Of a stretch of DNA of 64,000 bases, positions 15,648 to 24,367 are shown piece after piece. A program made the position numbers and the translations under genes. The stretch comes from Actinomycetota bacterium (GTDB lineage: Bacteria; Actinomycetota; Acidimicrobiia; Acidimicrobiales; JAJPHD01). Positions within the stretch are counted from its first letter, which is position 1; each line of letters opens with the position of its first letter. Under the pieces are notes generated by a model. The model saw only the letters and a list, made by a program, of their open reading frames with translations, did not search any database and was not told the origin of the DNA. The DNA is taken from contig JAJPHD010000022.1 of the NCBI GenBank assembly GCA_021325455.1, forward strand, positions 1 to 64,000, written 5' to 3'.

Positions 15648-17128
15648 TCACCTTCTGGTGGCAGGTCCAGGTGCACCAGGCCGACCTCGACCACCCGCCT
15701 CGGGTCCCGCACGTACAGCACGACCAGGTAGCCGAGCCCCACCAGCATGTAGATGCCGACGGCGATGCCCATGTAGGAGAGGGGGGCGGTGAGGGGCGAG
15801 ATGAACGAGAAGGCCGGGGCGCCCACGGCGGTGAGCCAGGCGGGGATGAAGGTGAGGATGCCGAGGACGGGGAAGACCACGTGCAGGAGGGGGCTGAGCC
15901 TCCAGCCCCGGCGGCGGGCGAAGTAGCCGATGCAGGCGGCGTCCACGAGGATGTAGATCCCCACGAAGATGATGACCAGCCCCGTGCCCACCATGGCGAA
16001 GGCGGTGGTGGGCCCGTAGCCGAACCCGAGGCCGAGGGCCACGGCCAGGCTGAAGAGGAAGGTGAAGACGATCCCCACCACCGGGGAGCGGAACCGCGGG
16101 TGGACGAAGGAGAAGGCCGCCGGAAAGGCGCGGATGCGGCCCATGGCATAGGCGGTCCGGCTGGCCACGTTCACCCCGGCGTTGGAGTTGGCGATGGTGG
16201 AGTTCACGATGGCGAGGAAGGCGAACACCCAGAAGATGCCGTAGAGAGCCCGGGCCAGGCCGACCCAGGAGTCGGGGCCGGCCGCCCCGAAGTGCGTGAA
16301 GCGCCCCGGCCCGAACGCTACCGAGGCGGCGTAGGTAGTGAATATGTAGAGAAGCCCGATCCCCAAGGTGGCCAGCAGGACGGCCCAGCGCACGGTGCGG
16401 CGAGGGTTGCGGGCCTCCTCGGCCAGCGGGGCGGCGGCCTCGAACCCCCCGAAGGCCAAGATGGTGTACACCGAGCCGGCGATCACCCCGGCGATGCCGC
16501 GATGGCCGGGAGGGGTGTGGGCGGGGGTGAAGACCGAGGCCGTGTTGGCCGAGCCGGCGTGCACGGCGAAGAACACGCCCAGCACCAGGAAGACCAGGAT
16601 CTCGAACAGACCGAGGAGGGTGCCCATGCGGGCCGAGGTCTGGATCCCGTAGTAGCCGGCGGCCAGCACGATGACCGCCCCCAGGATGGTCCAGGGCCAC
16701 CACAGTCCGGCGGAGTAGGCCGGGAACTCGGCGTGGATGGTGCCGGCCACGGTGAAGCCCAGCTGCAGCAGGACCAGGGGTGGGATGAGCGCCCCCACGA
16801 TGAAGTACCCCCAGGCGACGAGGAAGCCGATGGAGGGGTGGAGCCCCCGGGCGGTGTAGGTCGCCATGGAGCCGGCGGCAGGGAGCTCCCGGGCCAGCTC
16901 GGCGATGCACGAGGCGCAGAACAGGGAGGCGATGAGGGCGAACACCACCGACAGGGGCAGGGAGCCGCCGGCGAAGGCCGCCCCCGTGGGGATGGAGGCG
17001 GCGATGGCGGCACCGGGAGCCATGTCGGTGATGCTCTGGAACAGCACCTCCCGCAGTCCGATGGCCTCCCGGCGCAGGCCCGTGGCTCCGACGGCCGCGG
17101 GCTGGCCGGAGACCTCTCCCGCCACCAT
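15644..17128 (-). CDS. APC-superfamily amino acid permease
   Basis: A 494-residue integral membrane protein with about 12 transmembrane helices. The first helix region SITDMAPGAAIAASIPTG and the following ELARELPAAGSMATYTARGL match the consensus amphipathic region of APC amino acid/polyamine permeases, including the unwound glycine-rich helix 1. FGGFEAAAPLAEEARNPRRT is the typical helix 6 and loop. It imports an amino acid, amine or amide across the cytoplasmic membrane, probably by proton symport. It is the first gene of a two-gene operon with the formamidase. Upstream of the ATG, AATAGAAGT offers only a weak -10 candidate and no clear ribosome binding site. Confidence 0.9.
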   Translation of the reverse strand: MVAGEVSGQPAAVGATGLRREAIGLREVLFQSITDMAPGAAIAASIPTGAAFAGGSLPLSVVFALIASLFCASCIAELARELPAAGSMATYTARGLHPSIGFLVAWGYFIVGALIPPLVLLQLGFTVAGTIHAEFPAYSAGLWWPWTILGAVIVLAAGYYGIQTSARMGTLLGLFEILVFLVLGVFFAVHAGSANTASVFTPAHTPPGHRGIAGVIAGSVYTILAFGGFEAAAPLAEEARNPRRTVRWAVLLATLGIGLLYIFTTYAASVAFGPGRFTHFGAAGPDSWVGLARALYGIFWVFAFLAIVNSTIANSNAGVNVASRTAYAMGRIRAFPAAFSFVHPRFRSPVVGIVFTFLFSLAVALGLGFGYGPTTAFAMVGTGLVIIFVGIYILVDAACIGYFARRRGWRLSPLLHVVFPVLGILTFIPAWLTAVGAPAFSFISPLTAPLSYMGIAVGIYMLVGLGYLVVLYVRDPRRVVEVGLVHLDLPPEGE

Positions 17129-17184
17129 GGCCCACTTCTATTGCCGGGCGGCCCCGGTGTCAACTACCGGCCCGCCCGCGGGCC

Positions 17185-20100
17185 TCAGGGAACCAGGGTC
17201 CAGCGGCCCCAGTGGCCCGAGACCTGGGCCAGGTGCCAGACCTGGCCGTCGGTGCCGAGGGCGTACACGTCCTCGCGGCCCGACCCCTGCCGGTAGGCCA
17301 CAGCCGGCCCGCTGGTCAGGACGCCGCCCAGGTCCGACCAGGCGCTCCACCCGCTGGTGGTGGTCCACCGGTGGTAGAGGGCCCGGTTGGTGCCCCGCAC
17401 GAACCCCTCCAGGTGGCCCGAGCTGGTGCTGGATGCCCCCGGGGGGGCCGGGTCGACGGCGCCCCCCAGGTCATGGAAGCTCCCGTCCAGGTGGTACCAG
17501 AGCTGCTTGTCCGTCCCGGTGCCGAAGATGGCCAGGTGGCCGGAGTAGGGGGCGGCAGCGGCGGGGGAGGTCCCCTGGTAGAGGATGCCGCCTACCTCCC
17601 ACCATCCGCTGGTCTTGTTGGCGCCCCGCTCCCAGATGTGGCCGCTCGGGTCCACGGCCACCACGGCCACCCACGAAGACCCGTCCAGGGCCGCCCCGGG
17701 CTGGCCGGCGATCCTGCCCCCCAGGGACCACCACTTCGACCACTGCCCCCCCCGGTCGTCTCTCTCCCACACGGCGTTGTCGGTGCCCCGGACGAAGACG
17801 TCGAAGTCGCCGTTCCCGGTGGACACCACGGCTGGCCCCCCCACGGCGTGGCCGTGGAGGTCGGTGGGGATGGACCACTGCTGGCCGGGGTACCACGTGG
17901 CCACCGCCACCGACCCGTCCGGCCTGGTGACGGCCAGCATCTCCTGGTGGTTGGGAGCCTCGGCCGCCCCCGGGGTCAGCCCGGGGGCCGGTTGGAGCCC
18001 GCCCGGGATCTCCCAGGCGCCCCGCCCGTGGGTGAGGGCCACCACGGCCCCGTTGGGCTCCCTGGCCACGTCCATCACCTGGACGTTGGGCAGGCCCGTT
18101 CCCAGCCGGTCCCAGGTCGTCGAGGTCCCGCTCAGGGTGACGGCCTGGAAGACCCCCACGTCGGTGGCGGCGAGGAGGCCGCCGCTGCCGTCGGGGACCA
18201 CCGAGTTCACCGGGACCTGGGCCGGGAGGTCACCGGTCAGGTCGGTCCAGGAGGGCTGGCTGGCGAGGTTGGTCCCCTCGTAGACGTGGGCGGACTGAAC
18301 GGAGTACTGGGGGAAGGTCTGGGCCGCGCTGAGGTAGACCGTGTAGGGCTGGGCCGGGTTGACCGAGATGTGGGTGATGTAGTCGGCACCCCACGGTCCT
18401 CCCCCGCTGGCCAGGGTGGTCCAGGACGTGCCGCCGTTGGTGGACATCTGCAGGGTGCCGTCGTCCCAGGCGGCGTAGACCACCTGGGGGTCGCTGGGGG
18501 CCACCGCTATGGCCGACACCTCGGACCCCGAGTAGGTGGGAAGGGTCGTCCAGCTGCCGCCTCCGTCGGTTGAACGGTGGACGTGGGCGGCCCCGAAGTA
18601 GATGGTGGGGCCCGAGGACCCCGAGACCACGATGAAGGGGGGGCTGAAGTTGGAGTACGTGTAGCAGTCCACGCCGCTGCAGCCGGGCTCCAGCACGGGG
18701 TTGGGGGTGCTCTGCCAGGCGTCCGTGGTCGTGTACAGGTAGCCGTCGGCGGTGAGGGCCTGGAAGCTCGGGTTGGCCTCGTCGATGGCGGAGAAGCCGC
18801 CGTCCCCGCCACCCTCGTCCACCCAGGGGGCCGGGTGGCTGGAGGAAGCGGTGTAGAGGGCGGTGCCCACGTCCTGGGCGCCGGCCAGGAGCTCGCTGGC
18901 CGTGCTGTTGGAGCCCACCCCGGGATAGAACTGGGTGATGTCGAGGTTGGTGTTGAGGTTCTTGTAGTCCGATGACGACACCGACCCGGGGTTGGCCACC
19001 CCGGTGGCGCTGAGCTCCCACACCCCCCCGTCGCAGCAGATGTAGACGTCGCCGGCGCTGTCGAACACGAGGGCGTGGATGTCGGCGTGGAAGAGGTCGG
19101 TGGAGACCTGGAAGAACCCGCCACCGTTCATGTTGTGCCAGGTCTTGCCCCCGTCGGCCGACTCCACCACCGTCTCTCCCCCCGCCAGGACCACGTCGGG
19201 GTTGGACGGGTCCACGGCGACGACGTTGTCGTACCAGGACTGGTCACCGCTGTCCCCGGTGGAGCTGCCGTTGTAGGCGTAGTCCTGGCCGGTGAAGTAC
19301 GGCACCGAGGTGAGGCGGCTCCAACTCGTGCCCCCGTCGGTGGACTTCCACATGCCCACGTAGCCCGTCCAGGAGCCCACCGACACATAGAGGGTGGTGG
19401 TGGCGGCGGAGGCTCCCGGGTAGAGGCCGATGGCACCGAATTCGAACCCGGCGCTGCTCGGGATGGACGAGTTGGGGAGGACGGTGGTCCAGGTGGCGCC
19501 GTTGTCCACGCTGCGCTCCACCCCCACCTTGTAGACAGCGGCGTAGATGATGGTGAACGGCGCCGTGTCGGCGTCCACCGCCACGGCCGTCACGTCGGGG
19601 TTGGACGAGCTCAGCTTCCAACCCGTGCCTGACTCCTTGGCCCAACTCGTGCCCCCGTCGGTGGACACGTAGAGGCCCTTGGAGGTGGCGGCCAGCACCT
19701 CCGTGGTGGAGAGCGAGCCCGCCCCCGGCTCCACCGCCAGCTGGGCCACGTCCACGCCGGTGAACATCCCGTTGGGGTTGTGGGTGGCCCAGCTCTGGCC
19801 CCCATTGGTCGAGACCATGATCCCGTCCCCGTAGAAGCAGTCCCCGCACTCGTTGTTCTCGCCGGTGCCGGCGAAGACCACCTTGGGGTCGGAGGGGTCG
19901 ACCGCCACCGCCCCCATGGCGATGTCGGGCTGGGTGTCGGTGCCGGTCCCCCAGCTCTGCCCGTTGTTGGTCGAGGACCACACGCCTCCGCCGGCGCTGG
20001 CGGCGTAGATGGGCTGGGGGCTGCCCGGGGCGAGGGCGAGGCCGGTCACCCGCCCGGCATTGGCACCGGCCATGTCCTGGGTGATGGGCGCCGGCCCCAG

Positions 20101-20484
20101 GGGGGTCCAGGCCGGCGCGGGGGCCATGGGGCTGCTGGTGGAGGTGGCGAAGGCCCGGGCCGGCCGGCTGGCCGCCTCCCTGCGGGCCTGGGTGAGCGCC
20201 TGCTCATAGCCCGGGCCCCGCACGGCGGCGAAGGCCTTGTCGGCACCGATGGGGTTGTAGGGGACCCGGGGGAGACGCTGCCCGGAGGGGGCGTTGGCGC
20301 TCCCCCGTGCCGGTGCGCCCGGAGCGCCGGCGGCAGGACCGGGAGCGCCAGCGGCAGGGCCGGGAGCGCTCGCCGCTGCGCCCGGGGCGAGGGCCAGCCC
20401 GAAGGCCGTGAGGCCCGCCACCAGAGCTGTGGCAAGGGTGCTGGCCCGCCTTGCCCGCCACCCTCCTCTGCCGCCGACCGCCAT
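17185..20484 (-). CDS. Large secreted Asp-box (BNR/Vps10-type) beta-propeller protein with PLL-like C-terminus
   Basis: About 1099 residues. The ATG at 20484 is chosen over a GTG at 20505 because GGGGAGA lies just upstream of the ATG. A signal peptide with an alanine-rich core ends near ALAPGAAAS, followed by a low-complexity Ala/Pro/Gly linker. Residues 120-850 hold at least eight Asp-box turns (STNNGQSW, STDGGTSW, SADGGKTW, STNGGTSW), defining one or two sialidase/sortilin-like propellers. The C-terminal 270 residues are PLL-like strands (FDVFVRGTDNAVWE, LEGFVRGTNRALYHRW) that end in GHWGRWTLVP, matching the tail of the lectin protein at 8124. The sialidase catalytic set is not evident, so this is more likely a binding or adhesion protein of the cell surface. 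Confidence 0.82.
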   Translation of the reverse strand: MAVGGRGGWRARRASTLATALVAGLTAFGLALAPGAAASAPGPAAGAPGPAAGAPGAPARGSANAPSGQRLPRVPYNPIGADKAFAAVRGPGYEQALTQARREAASRPARAFATSTSSPMAPAPAWTPLGPAPITQDMAGANAGRVTGLALAPGSPQPIYAASAGGGVWSSTNNGQSWGTGTDTQPDIAMGAVAVDPSDPKVVFAGTGENNECGDCFYGDGIMVSTNGGQSWATHNPNGMFTGVDVAQLAVEPGAGSLSTTEVLAATSKGLYVSTDGGTSWAKESGTGWKLSSSNPDVTAVAVDADTAPFTIIYAAVYKVGVERSVDNGATWTTVLPNSSIPSSAGFEFGAIGLYPGASAATTTLYVSVGSWTGYVGMWKSTDGGTSWSRLTSVPYFTGQDYAYNGSSTGDSGDQSWYDNVVAVDPSNPDVVLAGGETVVESADGGKTWHNMNGGGFFQVSTDLFHADIHALVFDSAGDVYICCDGGVWELSATGVANPGSVSSSDYKNLNTNLDITQFYPGVGSNSTASELLAGAQDVGTALYTASSSHPAPWVDEGGGDGGFSAIDEANPSFQALTADGYLYTTTDAWQSTPNPVLEPGCSGVDCYTYSNFSPPFIVVSGSSGPTIYFGAAHVHRSTDGGGSWTTLPTYSGSEVSAIAVAPSDPQVVYAAWDDGTLQMSTNGGTSWTTLASGGGPWGADYITHISVNPAQPYTVYLSAAQTFPQYSVQSAHVYEGTNLASQPSWTDLTGDLPAQVPVNSVVPDGSGGLLAATDVGVFQAVTLSGTSTTWDRLGTGLPNVQVMDVAREPNGAVVALTHGRGAWEIPGGLQPAPGLTPGAAEAPNHQEMLAVTRPDGSVAVATWYPGQQWSIPTDLHGHAVGGPAVVSTGNGDFDVFVRGTDNAVWERDDRGGQWSKWWSLGGRIAGQPGAALDGSSWVAVVAVDPSGHIWERGANKTSGWWEVGGILYQGTSPAAAAPYSGHLAIFGTGTDKQLWYHLDGSFHDLGGAVDPAPPGASSTSSGHLEGFVRGTNRALYHRWTTTSGWSAWSDLGGVLTSGPAVAYRQGSGREDVYALGTDGQVWHLAQVSGHWGRWTLVP

Positions 20485-20542
20485 CCCGTCTCCCCAGCTT
20501 GTCACCTTGTTGCCACTATTTGTCCTGGGCCATCATAAACGA

Positions 20543-20600
20543 GGGAGGCTCGCTCCTCCCCCTCAGCCTCGGCCCGTCCCCCTCAGCCTCGGCCCGTCCC
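20543..20600 (-). terminator. Hairpin and 20-bp tandem repeat between the lipoprotein and propeller genes
   Basis: GGGAGG (20543-20548) pairs with CCTCCC (20555-20560). Next to it a 20-bp unit starting CCTCAGCCTCGG is perfectly duplicated (20561-20580, 20581-20600). Placed after the minus-strand lipoprotein gene, the hairpin is a plausible terminator. Confidence 0.4.
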
Positions 20601-20608
20601 CCTCCCCC

Positions 20609-21193
20609 TCAGCCCGTCACGATGACGGTCAAGCGGTACGACGAGCCCGGGATGTGGGGGCTGCCCGGCGGTCCGGTGGCCTGCAGGGTGGTCCTTCCCG
20701 GGGAGGTGGCCCGGAAGGTGAGGATGGTGAGCACGGGGCCAGGCAGCTCGTTCCTCCGGGCCTTCCTGGGCCGCGCCCCGGGGCGGGAAGGGGCGGCCAG
20801 CCTGGTGGCGACGAGCCTGAGGACCCGGGGGTCGGGCCGGCTGGTGAGGGCCCAGGCCCCCGAGCAGTGCGGACAGGTGACCAGCCTCAGCTCGAGCTCC
20901 TGGCCGGGCCGCAGGTGGACGGTGCGCCCGTGGCCGGAGTTGGTGAGGGTCACCCTCTCGGCCTGCGGCGGGGGGACAGACGGGGCCGATGCCGATGTCG
21001 TGGGCGGCACGGCCGGGGACGAGCTGGTGCAGGCGGAGAGGGCCAGGCCGGCCGCCACCACCAGGCCGGCCGCCAGCACCAGCCCGGTGAGGCCCCGGCC
21101 CGCCGCCAGCACCAGCCCGGTGAGGCCCCGGCCCGCCGCCAGCACCAGCGTGAGGCCCAGGCCGGCCGCCAGCTCCAGCCCGGTGGGACCCAT
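20609..21193 (-). CDS. Small lipoprotein with repeat-extended signal peptide and Ig-like domain
   Basis: A 194-residue product from the ATG at 21193. The N-terminus is unusual: the hydrophobic core is built from an 11-residue unit (GLTGLVLAAGR) repeated at the DNA level, and ends in the lipobox LSAC before TSSSP. The mature domain has alternating strands (RVTLTNSGHGRTVHL, ELELRLVTCPHCSGAW, ILTFRATSPGRTTLQATG, SYRLTVIVTG). This reads as a small Ig-like beta-sandwich in the style of chagasin/I42 inhibitors, but the diagnostic NPTTGY and RPW loops are not there. A CPHC pair could bind metal or form a disulfide. Function is unknown. The gene lies downstream of the nucleoside hydrolase in the same direction, 29 bp apart. 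Confidence 0.65.
   Translation of the reverse strand: MGPTGLELAAGLGLTLVLAAGRGLTGLVLAAGRGLTGLVLAAGLVVAAGLALSACTSSSPAVPPTTSASAPSVPPPQAERVTLTNSGHGRTVHLRPGQELELRLVTCPHCSGAWALTSRPDPRVLRLVATRLAAPSRPGARPRKARRNELPGPVLTILTFRATSPGRTTLQATGPPGSPHIPGSSYRLTVIVTG
21071..21166 (-). repeat. 33-bp coding minisatellite in a signal peptide
   Basis: Two perfect 33-bp copies (21071-21103, 21104-21136) are followed by a copy with a 3-bp deletion (21137-21166) and a partial fourth. All lengths are multiples of three, so the frame is kept. Confidence 0.9.
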
Positions 21194-21222
21194 GGGACGG
21201 TGGTTCCCCCGTGGTCGCAAGG

Positions 21223-22176
21223 TCAGCGGGGGAAGCGGGCCAGGGTCTCGACCAGGAAGTCCCAGAACCCCTGGCGGTCGAGGTGGAGGGCCACCTTGGA
21301 GCTGGGGGGCCCGGCCCGGCCCCGGAAGTCGGTGACGGTCATGCCTGCCGTGAGCTCCCCCCTCAGCTCGACGGCCACGTGGGCGTCCACCACCTCGACC
21401 AGTCCCGGGCGGGCCACCCTTGCCACCGCGCAGGGGTCGTGCAGCGGCGGGTCGGCCACCCCCTGCTCCCGCTGGCAGGCCGCCCCCAGGAACTCCAGCA
21501 TGTCGGCCACCATCTGGCCCACGGGGTGGCCCAGGTCCCGCACCCGGCGGCGGACCTCCGCCGTGGCCCCGGCCTGGCGGGTGAGGTCCAGGCCCACCAT
21601 GGTCACCGGCCACCCCGCCCCGAAGACGGCGGCGGCCGCCTCGGGGTCCACGAAGATGTTGAACTCCGCCGCCGGGGTGTGGTTGCCCCGCCCCGCCGAC
21701 CCTCCCATCAGGACCACCTCGGCCACCCGCTCGGCTATGCGGGGCTGGCGCCGCAGGGCCACGGCCAGGTTGGTGAGGGGGCCCACCGGGACCAGGGTGA
21801 TGTCGCCCTCGGACTCCATGACCGTGCGCACGATGAAGTCCACGGCGTGCTCCTCGCTCACCGGGACCTGCGGGGCGGCCAAGTCCGGCCCGTCGAGGCC
21901 CGATGAGCCGTGGATGTGCCCGGCCGTGACCAGGGGCCGCACCAGGGGCCGGTCGCAGCCGGCGCAGATGGGGACAGCGGTGATCCCGGCCACCGTGCAG
22001 ACCCGCTGGGCGTTGAGAGTGGTCCTGTCCAGGGTCTGGTTGCCCGCCACGGTCGTGATGCCCACCAGCTCGATCTCGCTGCACCCTGCGGCCAGCAGGA
22101 TGGCGATGGCATCGTCGTGGCCCGGGTCGCAGTCCAGGATGACCTTGCGGGCCGGGTTGGCGCCGAGGGTGCTCAT
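21223..22176 (-). CDS. Inosine-uridine preferring nucleoside hydrolase
   Basis: A 317-residue enzyme that splits the N-glycosidic bond of ribonucleosides to base and ribose in the cytoplasm. The N-terminal metal site motif is DCDPGHDDAIAI (family consensus DxDPGxDDxxAI). Later conserved parts are GPLTNLAVAL, LMGGSAGRGNHTPAAEFN, and the C-terminal HDPCAVA loop that contributes the calcium-binding aspartate. The start overlaps the ribokinase stop as ATGA, so both are translated together. The pair gives a ribose salvage route: nucleoside to ribose to ribose-5-phosphate. The start ATG at 22176 sits at the conserved N-terminus. Confidence 0.92.
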   Translation of the reverse strand: MSTLGANPARKVILDCDPGHDDAIAILLAAGCSEIELVGITTVAGNQTLDRTTLNAQRVCTVAGITAVPICAGCDRPLVRPLVTAGHIHGSSGLDGPDLAAPQVPVSEEHAVDFIVRTVMESEGDITLVPVGPLTNLAVALRRQPRIAERVAEVVLMGGSAGRGNHTPAAEFNIFVDPEAAAAVFGAGWPVTMVGLDLTRQAGATAEVRRRVRDLGHPVGQMVADMLEFLGAACQREQGVADPPLHDPCAVARVARPGLVEVVDAHVAVELRGELTAGMTVTDFRGRAGPPSSKVALHLDRQGFWDFLVETLARFPR

Positions 22177-23066
22177 TGGGCCCCCAACCGGCCGACGGCC
22201 CGGGCCGCCGCTTCCTGTCCCAGGCGGACGGCGTCCAGGAGGGAGGACCCGCCGGCCAGGGCGGCGGCCAGGGTGCCTGCCAAGGCATCGCCGGCGCCGG
22301 TGGTGTCGACCACCTTGGCCACGGGCGGCGCCTCCAGCCGCCTGGTGCCCGCCGGGGTGGCCACGGCACACCCCGCGGCACCGAGGGTCAGGACCACCGA
22401 CGCCGGCCCCCGGGAGAGGAGCTCGGCGGCTGCCCCCTCGGCTCCCTCCACGCCGACGGAGCCCCGGCCGAGCAGGATGGCCGCCTCGTGCTGGTTGACC
22501 ACCAGGGGGTCGATCCCTCCCAGGGCCTCCGCGGGCAGCCCGGCGGGGGGTGAGAGGTTGAGGACCCGGCGGGCACCGGCCTTCCGGGCCAGCTCCAAGG
22601 CGGTCACCACGGTGGCGGTGGGGACCTCCATCTGGACGAGGAGGACGGCGCAGCTCCCCACATCGGCGGCATGGAGGCGCACGTGGTCGGGTCTCAGCCG
22701 CTGGTTGGCACCTCCCTCCAGGATGATGGTGCTCTCCCCGTCCGGGGTGAGGAGGATGTAGGCGGCGCCGGTGGGAGCAGAGGCATCGGCCTCCACCAGG
22801 GCGGTGTCGACGCCCCGCTCGTCCAGGGCCTTCACCATCCGGGCCCCGGCCGGGTCCTCGCCCACTCGGCCCAGGAGCTGCACCCGGGTGCCCTGGCGGG
22901 CCGCGGCGGCGGCCTGGTTGGCCCCCTTGCCCCCCGGCGAGCGGGTCACCGACCGGGCTGGCAGCGTCTCCCCGGGCCGGGGCTGGCGGCCCACGTGCAG
23001 CACCACGTCCTCGTTGACGGAGCCCACCACCAGGACCCCGCCCGGCCGCTCCCGGCGATCGCCCAC
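22173..23066 (-). CDS. rbsK: Ribokinase (PfkB family)
   Basis: A 297-residue sugar kinase that phosphorylates ribose at O5 with ATP. PfkB signature 1 is PGGKGANQAAAAARQG, and signature 2 is DTTGAGDALAGTLAAALA, which holds the catalytic aspartate and the anion hole. The start GTG at 23066 is chosen because the conserved first strand (VLVVGSVNEDVV) begins 10 residues later. It lies 5 bp after the phosphoesterase stop, so it may share that transcript. It overlaps the nucleoside hydrolase by 4 nt. Deoxyribokinase or another pentose kinase is an alternative, but the hydrolase partner favours ribose. Confidence 0.9.
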   Translation of the reverse strand: MGDRRERPGGVLVVGSVNEDVVLHVGRQPRPGETLPARSVTRSPGGKGANQAAAAARQGTRVQLLGRVGEDPAGARMVKALDERGVDTALVEADASAPTGAAYILLTPDGESTIILEGGANQRLRPDHVRLHAADVGSCAVLLVQMEVPTATVVTALELARKAGARRVLNLSPPAGLPAEALGGIDPLVVNQHEAAILLGRGSVGVEGAEGAAAELLSRGPASVVLTLGAAGCAVATPAGTRRLEAPPVAKVVDTTGAGDALAGTLAAALAGGSSLLDAVRLGQEAAARAVGRLGAQ

Positions 23067-23071
23067 CCCGG

Positions 23072-24253
23072 TCAGTTGGTGTAGACGTCGGGCCCGAACC
23101 GGGTGCTCACGGTCCGGGCCATGCCGAGGGCCGGGAGCCCGAACAGCTGCTCCACGGAGGCCAGCGATGAATAGTGGTTGTAGGCACGGGTGGTCACGGT
23201 GCCCGGCTTGATGAACGGCGACAGCAGGACGGCCCCGACCCGCCCGCCTCCGGGGCCGTCGATGCCGGGCAGGGGGGAGTTGGGCCCCGGTGTCTCGTTG
23301 CAGCAGGCCGACGAGTCCGACTTGGGCCCTGCGGACTCGTCGAAGGTGATCTCGAGGAGCCCGTTGCGCTTGAAGGCCGGCGAGCCCGTTATGAGCGGGA
23401 CCCAGGTCTTGAGGAAGGCGTCGATGTCGGCCAGGGCGGACGAGCCGGAGGGCTGGTTCTTGCACGGGTAGTCGTGCCCGTCGTAGCAGAGGTTGGGGAC
23501 GATGAAGGCCAGGTTAGGGGTGGTACTGGCCGACCTGAGGTCGGTGGCCAGCCCGGTGGTGCCGGGCGGGACGCCCTTGGGCAGGGCCCCGGTCGTGCTC
23601 CCGAGAGGCACCACCCGGGAGTCGCAGTAGGCCGGGTGCCCGATGATGCTCTCGAAGTACACGAAGGGGTCGTGCCGGGTGGCGTACCCGTCGCCGGGGA
23701 CGGCGGCCTGGGTGTCGTCCTTGGCCCCCAGGGCCGGATGGGCGCAGACGGTCCCGTGGTCCCGGGTGGAGTCGTTGCCCATGTCCTGCATGTACCCCTT
23801 CCAGGTGAACCCGTGGCTGGTGAGCTGGTTGGCCAGGGTGGGCACCTGGCCGGGGAACACGCACCCGTCCCCGACGGCCTGGCCCGGGTAGACGGTCCCG
23901 GTGTCGCTGAAGGGCGTGAAGTACTGGCAGTCGGCCTGGTTGGCGGGGTTGGGCGCCTGGCCGGAGATGAAGCTCACGTAGTTGTCGTTGCTCTCGTGGC
24001 CGGTGGCGTAGTAGCGGGTGAGCAGGGCGCCCTCGCTCACGAGGGTCCTGGCCAGGTAGGGGTCGGCCCCCGGGTCCCCGAAGGTGGCGGCATAGTCCTT
24101 GTTCTCGAGCATGATGACAAAGACATGGCGGATGGGCGGGGGAGTGAAGGTGGCCTGGCTGCCGGCCCGGCCGGCCCCCGACCGGGCACCCACCCCGGGG
24201 GCGAGCAGGAGGAGCCCCGCCAGCACCGCTCCCCCCCGGCTCAGCCACCGCAT
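23072..24253 (-). CDS. Secreted phosphoesterase (acid phosphatase/phospholipase C superfamily)
   Basis: A 393-residue secreted protein with a signal peptide (LAGLLLLAPGVGARS). The catalytic core begins at IRHVFVIMLENKDY, the PF04185 signature in which ExxN supplies metal ligands and which resembles acid phosphatase AcpA. It continues with GHESNDNYVSFISGQ (catalytic Ser/Thr neighbourhood), ITFDESAG (metal-binding D and E), and GAVLLSPFIKPG and YNHYSSLASVEQLFG at the C-terminus. It should release phosphate from organic phosphoesters outside the cell. It is divergent from the two-component system, and the TCACATC boxes between them lie 75-92 bp upstream of its start, so phosphate- or envelope-linked control is possible. 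The much longer open frame upstream is antisense noise. Confidence 0.85.
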   Translation of the reverse strand: MRWLSRGGAVLAGLLLLAPGVGARSGAGRAGSQATFTPPPIRHVFVIMLENKDYAATFGDPGADPYLARTLVSEGALLTRYYATGHESNDNYVSFISGQAPNPANQADCQYFTPFSDTGTVYPGQAVGDGCVFPGQVPTLANQLTSHGFTWKGYMQDMGNDSTRDHGTVCAHPALGAKDDTQAAVPGDGYATRHDPFVYFESIIGHPAYCDSRVVPLGSTTGALPKGVPPGTTGLATDLRSASTTPNLAFIVPNLCYDGHDYPCKNQPSGSSALADIDAFLKTWVPLITGSPAFKRNGLLEITFDESAGPKSDSSACCNETPGPNSPLPGIDGPGGGRVGAVLLSPFIKPGTVTTRAYNHYSSLASVEQLFGLPALGMARTVSTRFGPDVYTN

Positions 24254-24327
24254 GACGTCACTCAAGCACAGGGCGGGCCCCCGGTTCCAGGCCACGGAGG
24301 GTGCCCGGAAGGAGAGTGCCACTCGTC

Positions 24328-24361
24328 TCACATCATCCTCACATCTGCCCCGCCCTACGGT
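24328..24361 (+). promoter_or_regulatory. OmpR/PhoP-type direct-repeat box and -10 of the response regulator gene
   Basis: TCACATC (24328-24334) and TCACATC (24339-24345) are separated by four bases, an 11-bp period as used by OmpR/PhoB-type regulators. Ten bases later TACGGT (24356-24361) sits six bases before the GTG start, so the box covers the -35 region. This fits activation and autoregulation by the regulator encoded downstream. Confidence 0.6.
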
Positions 24362-24367
24362 GGCGGT

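Noticed and set aside
20506-20608. CRISPR-like or mobile repeat
   Set aside because: Only two adjacent 20-bp copies without spacers; a simple tandem duplication.
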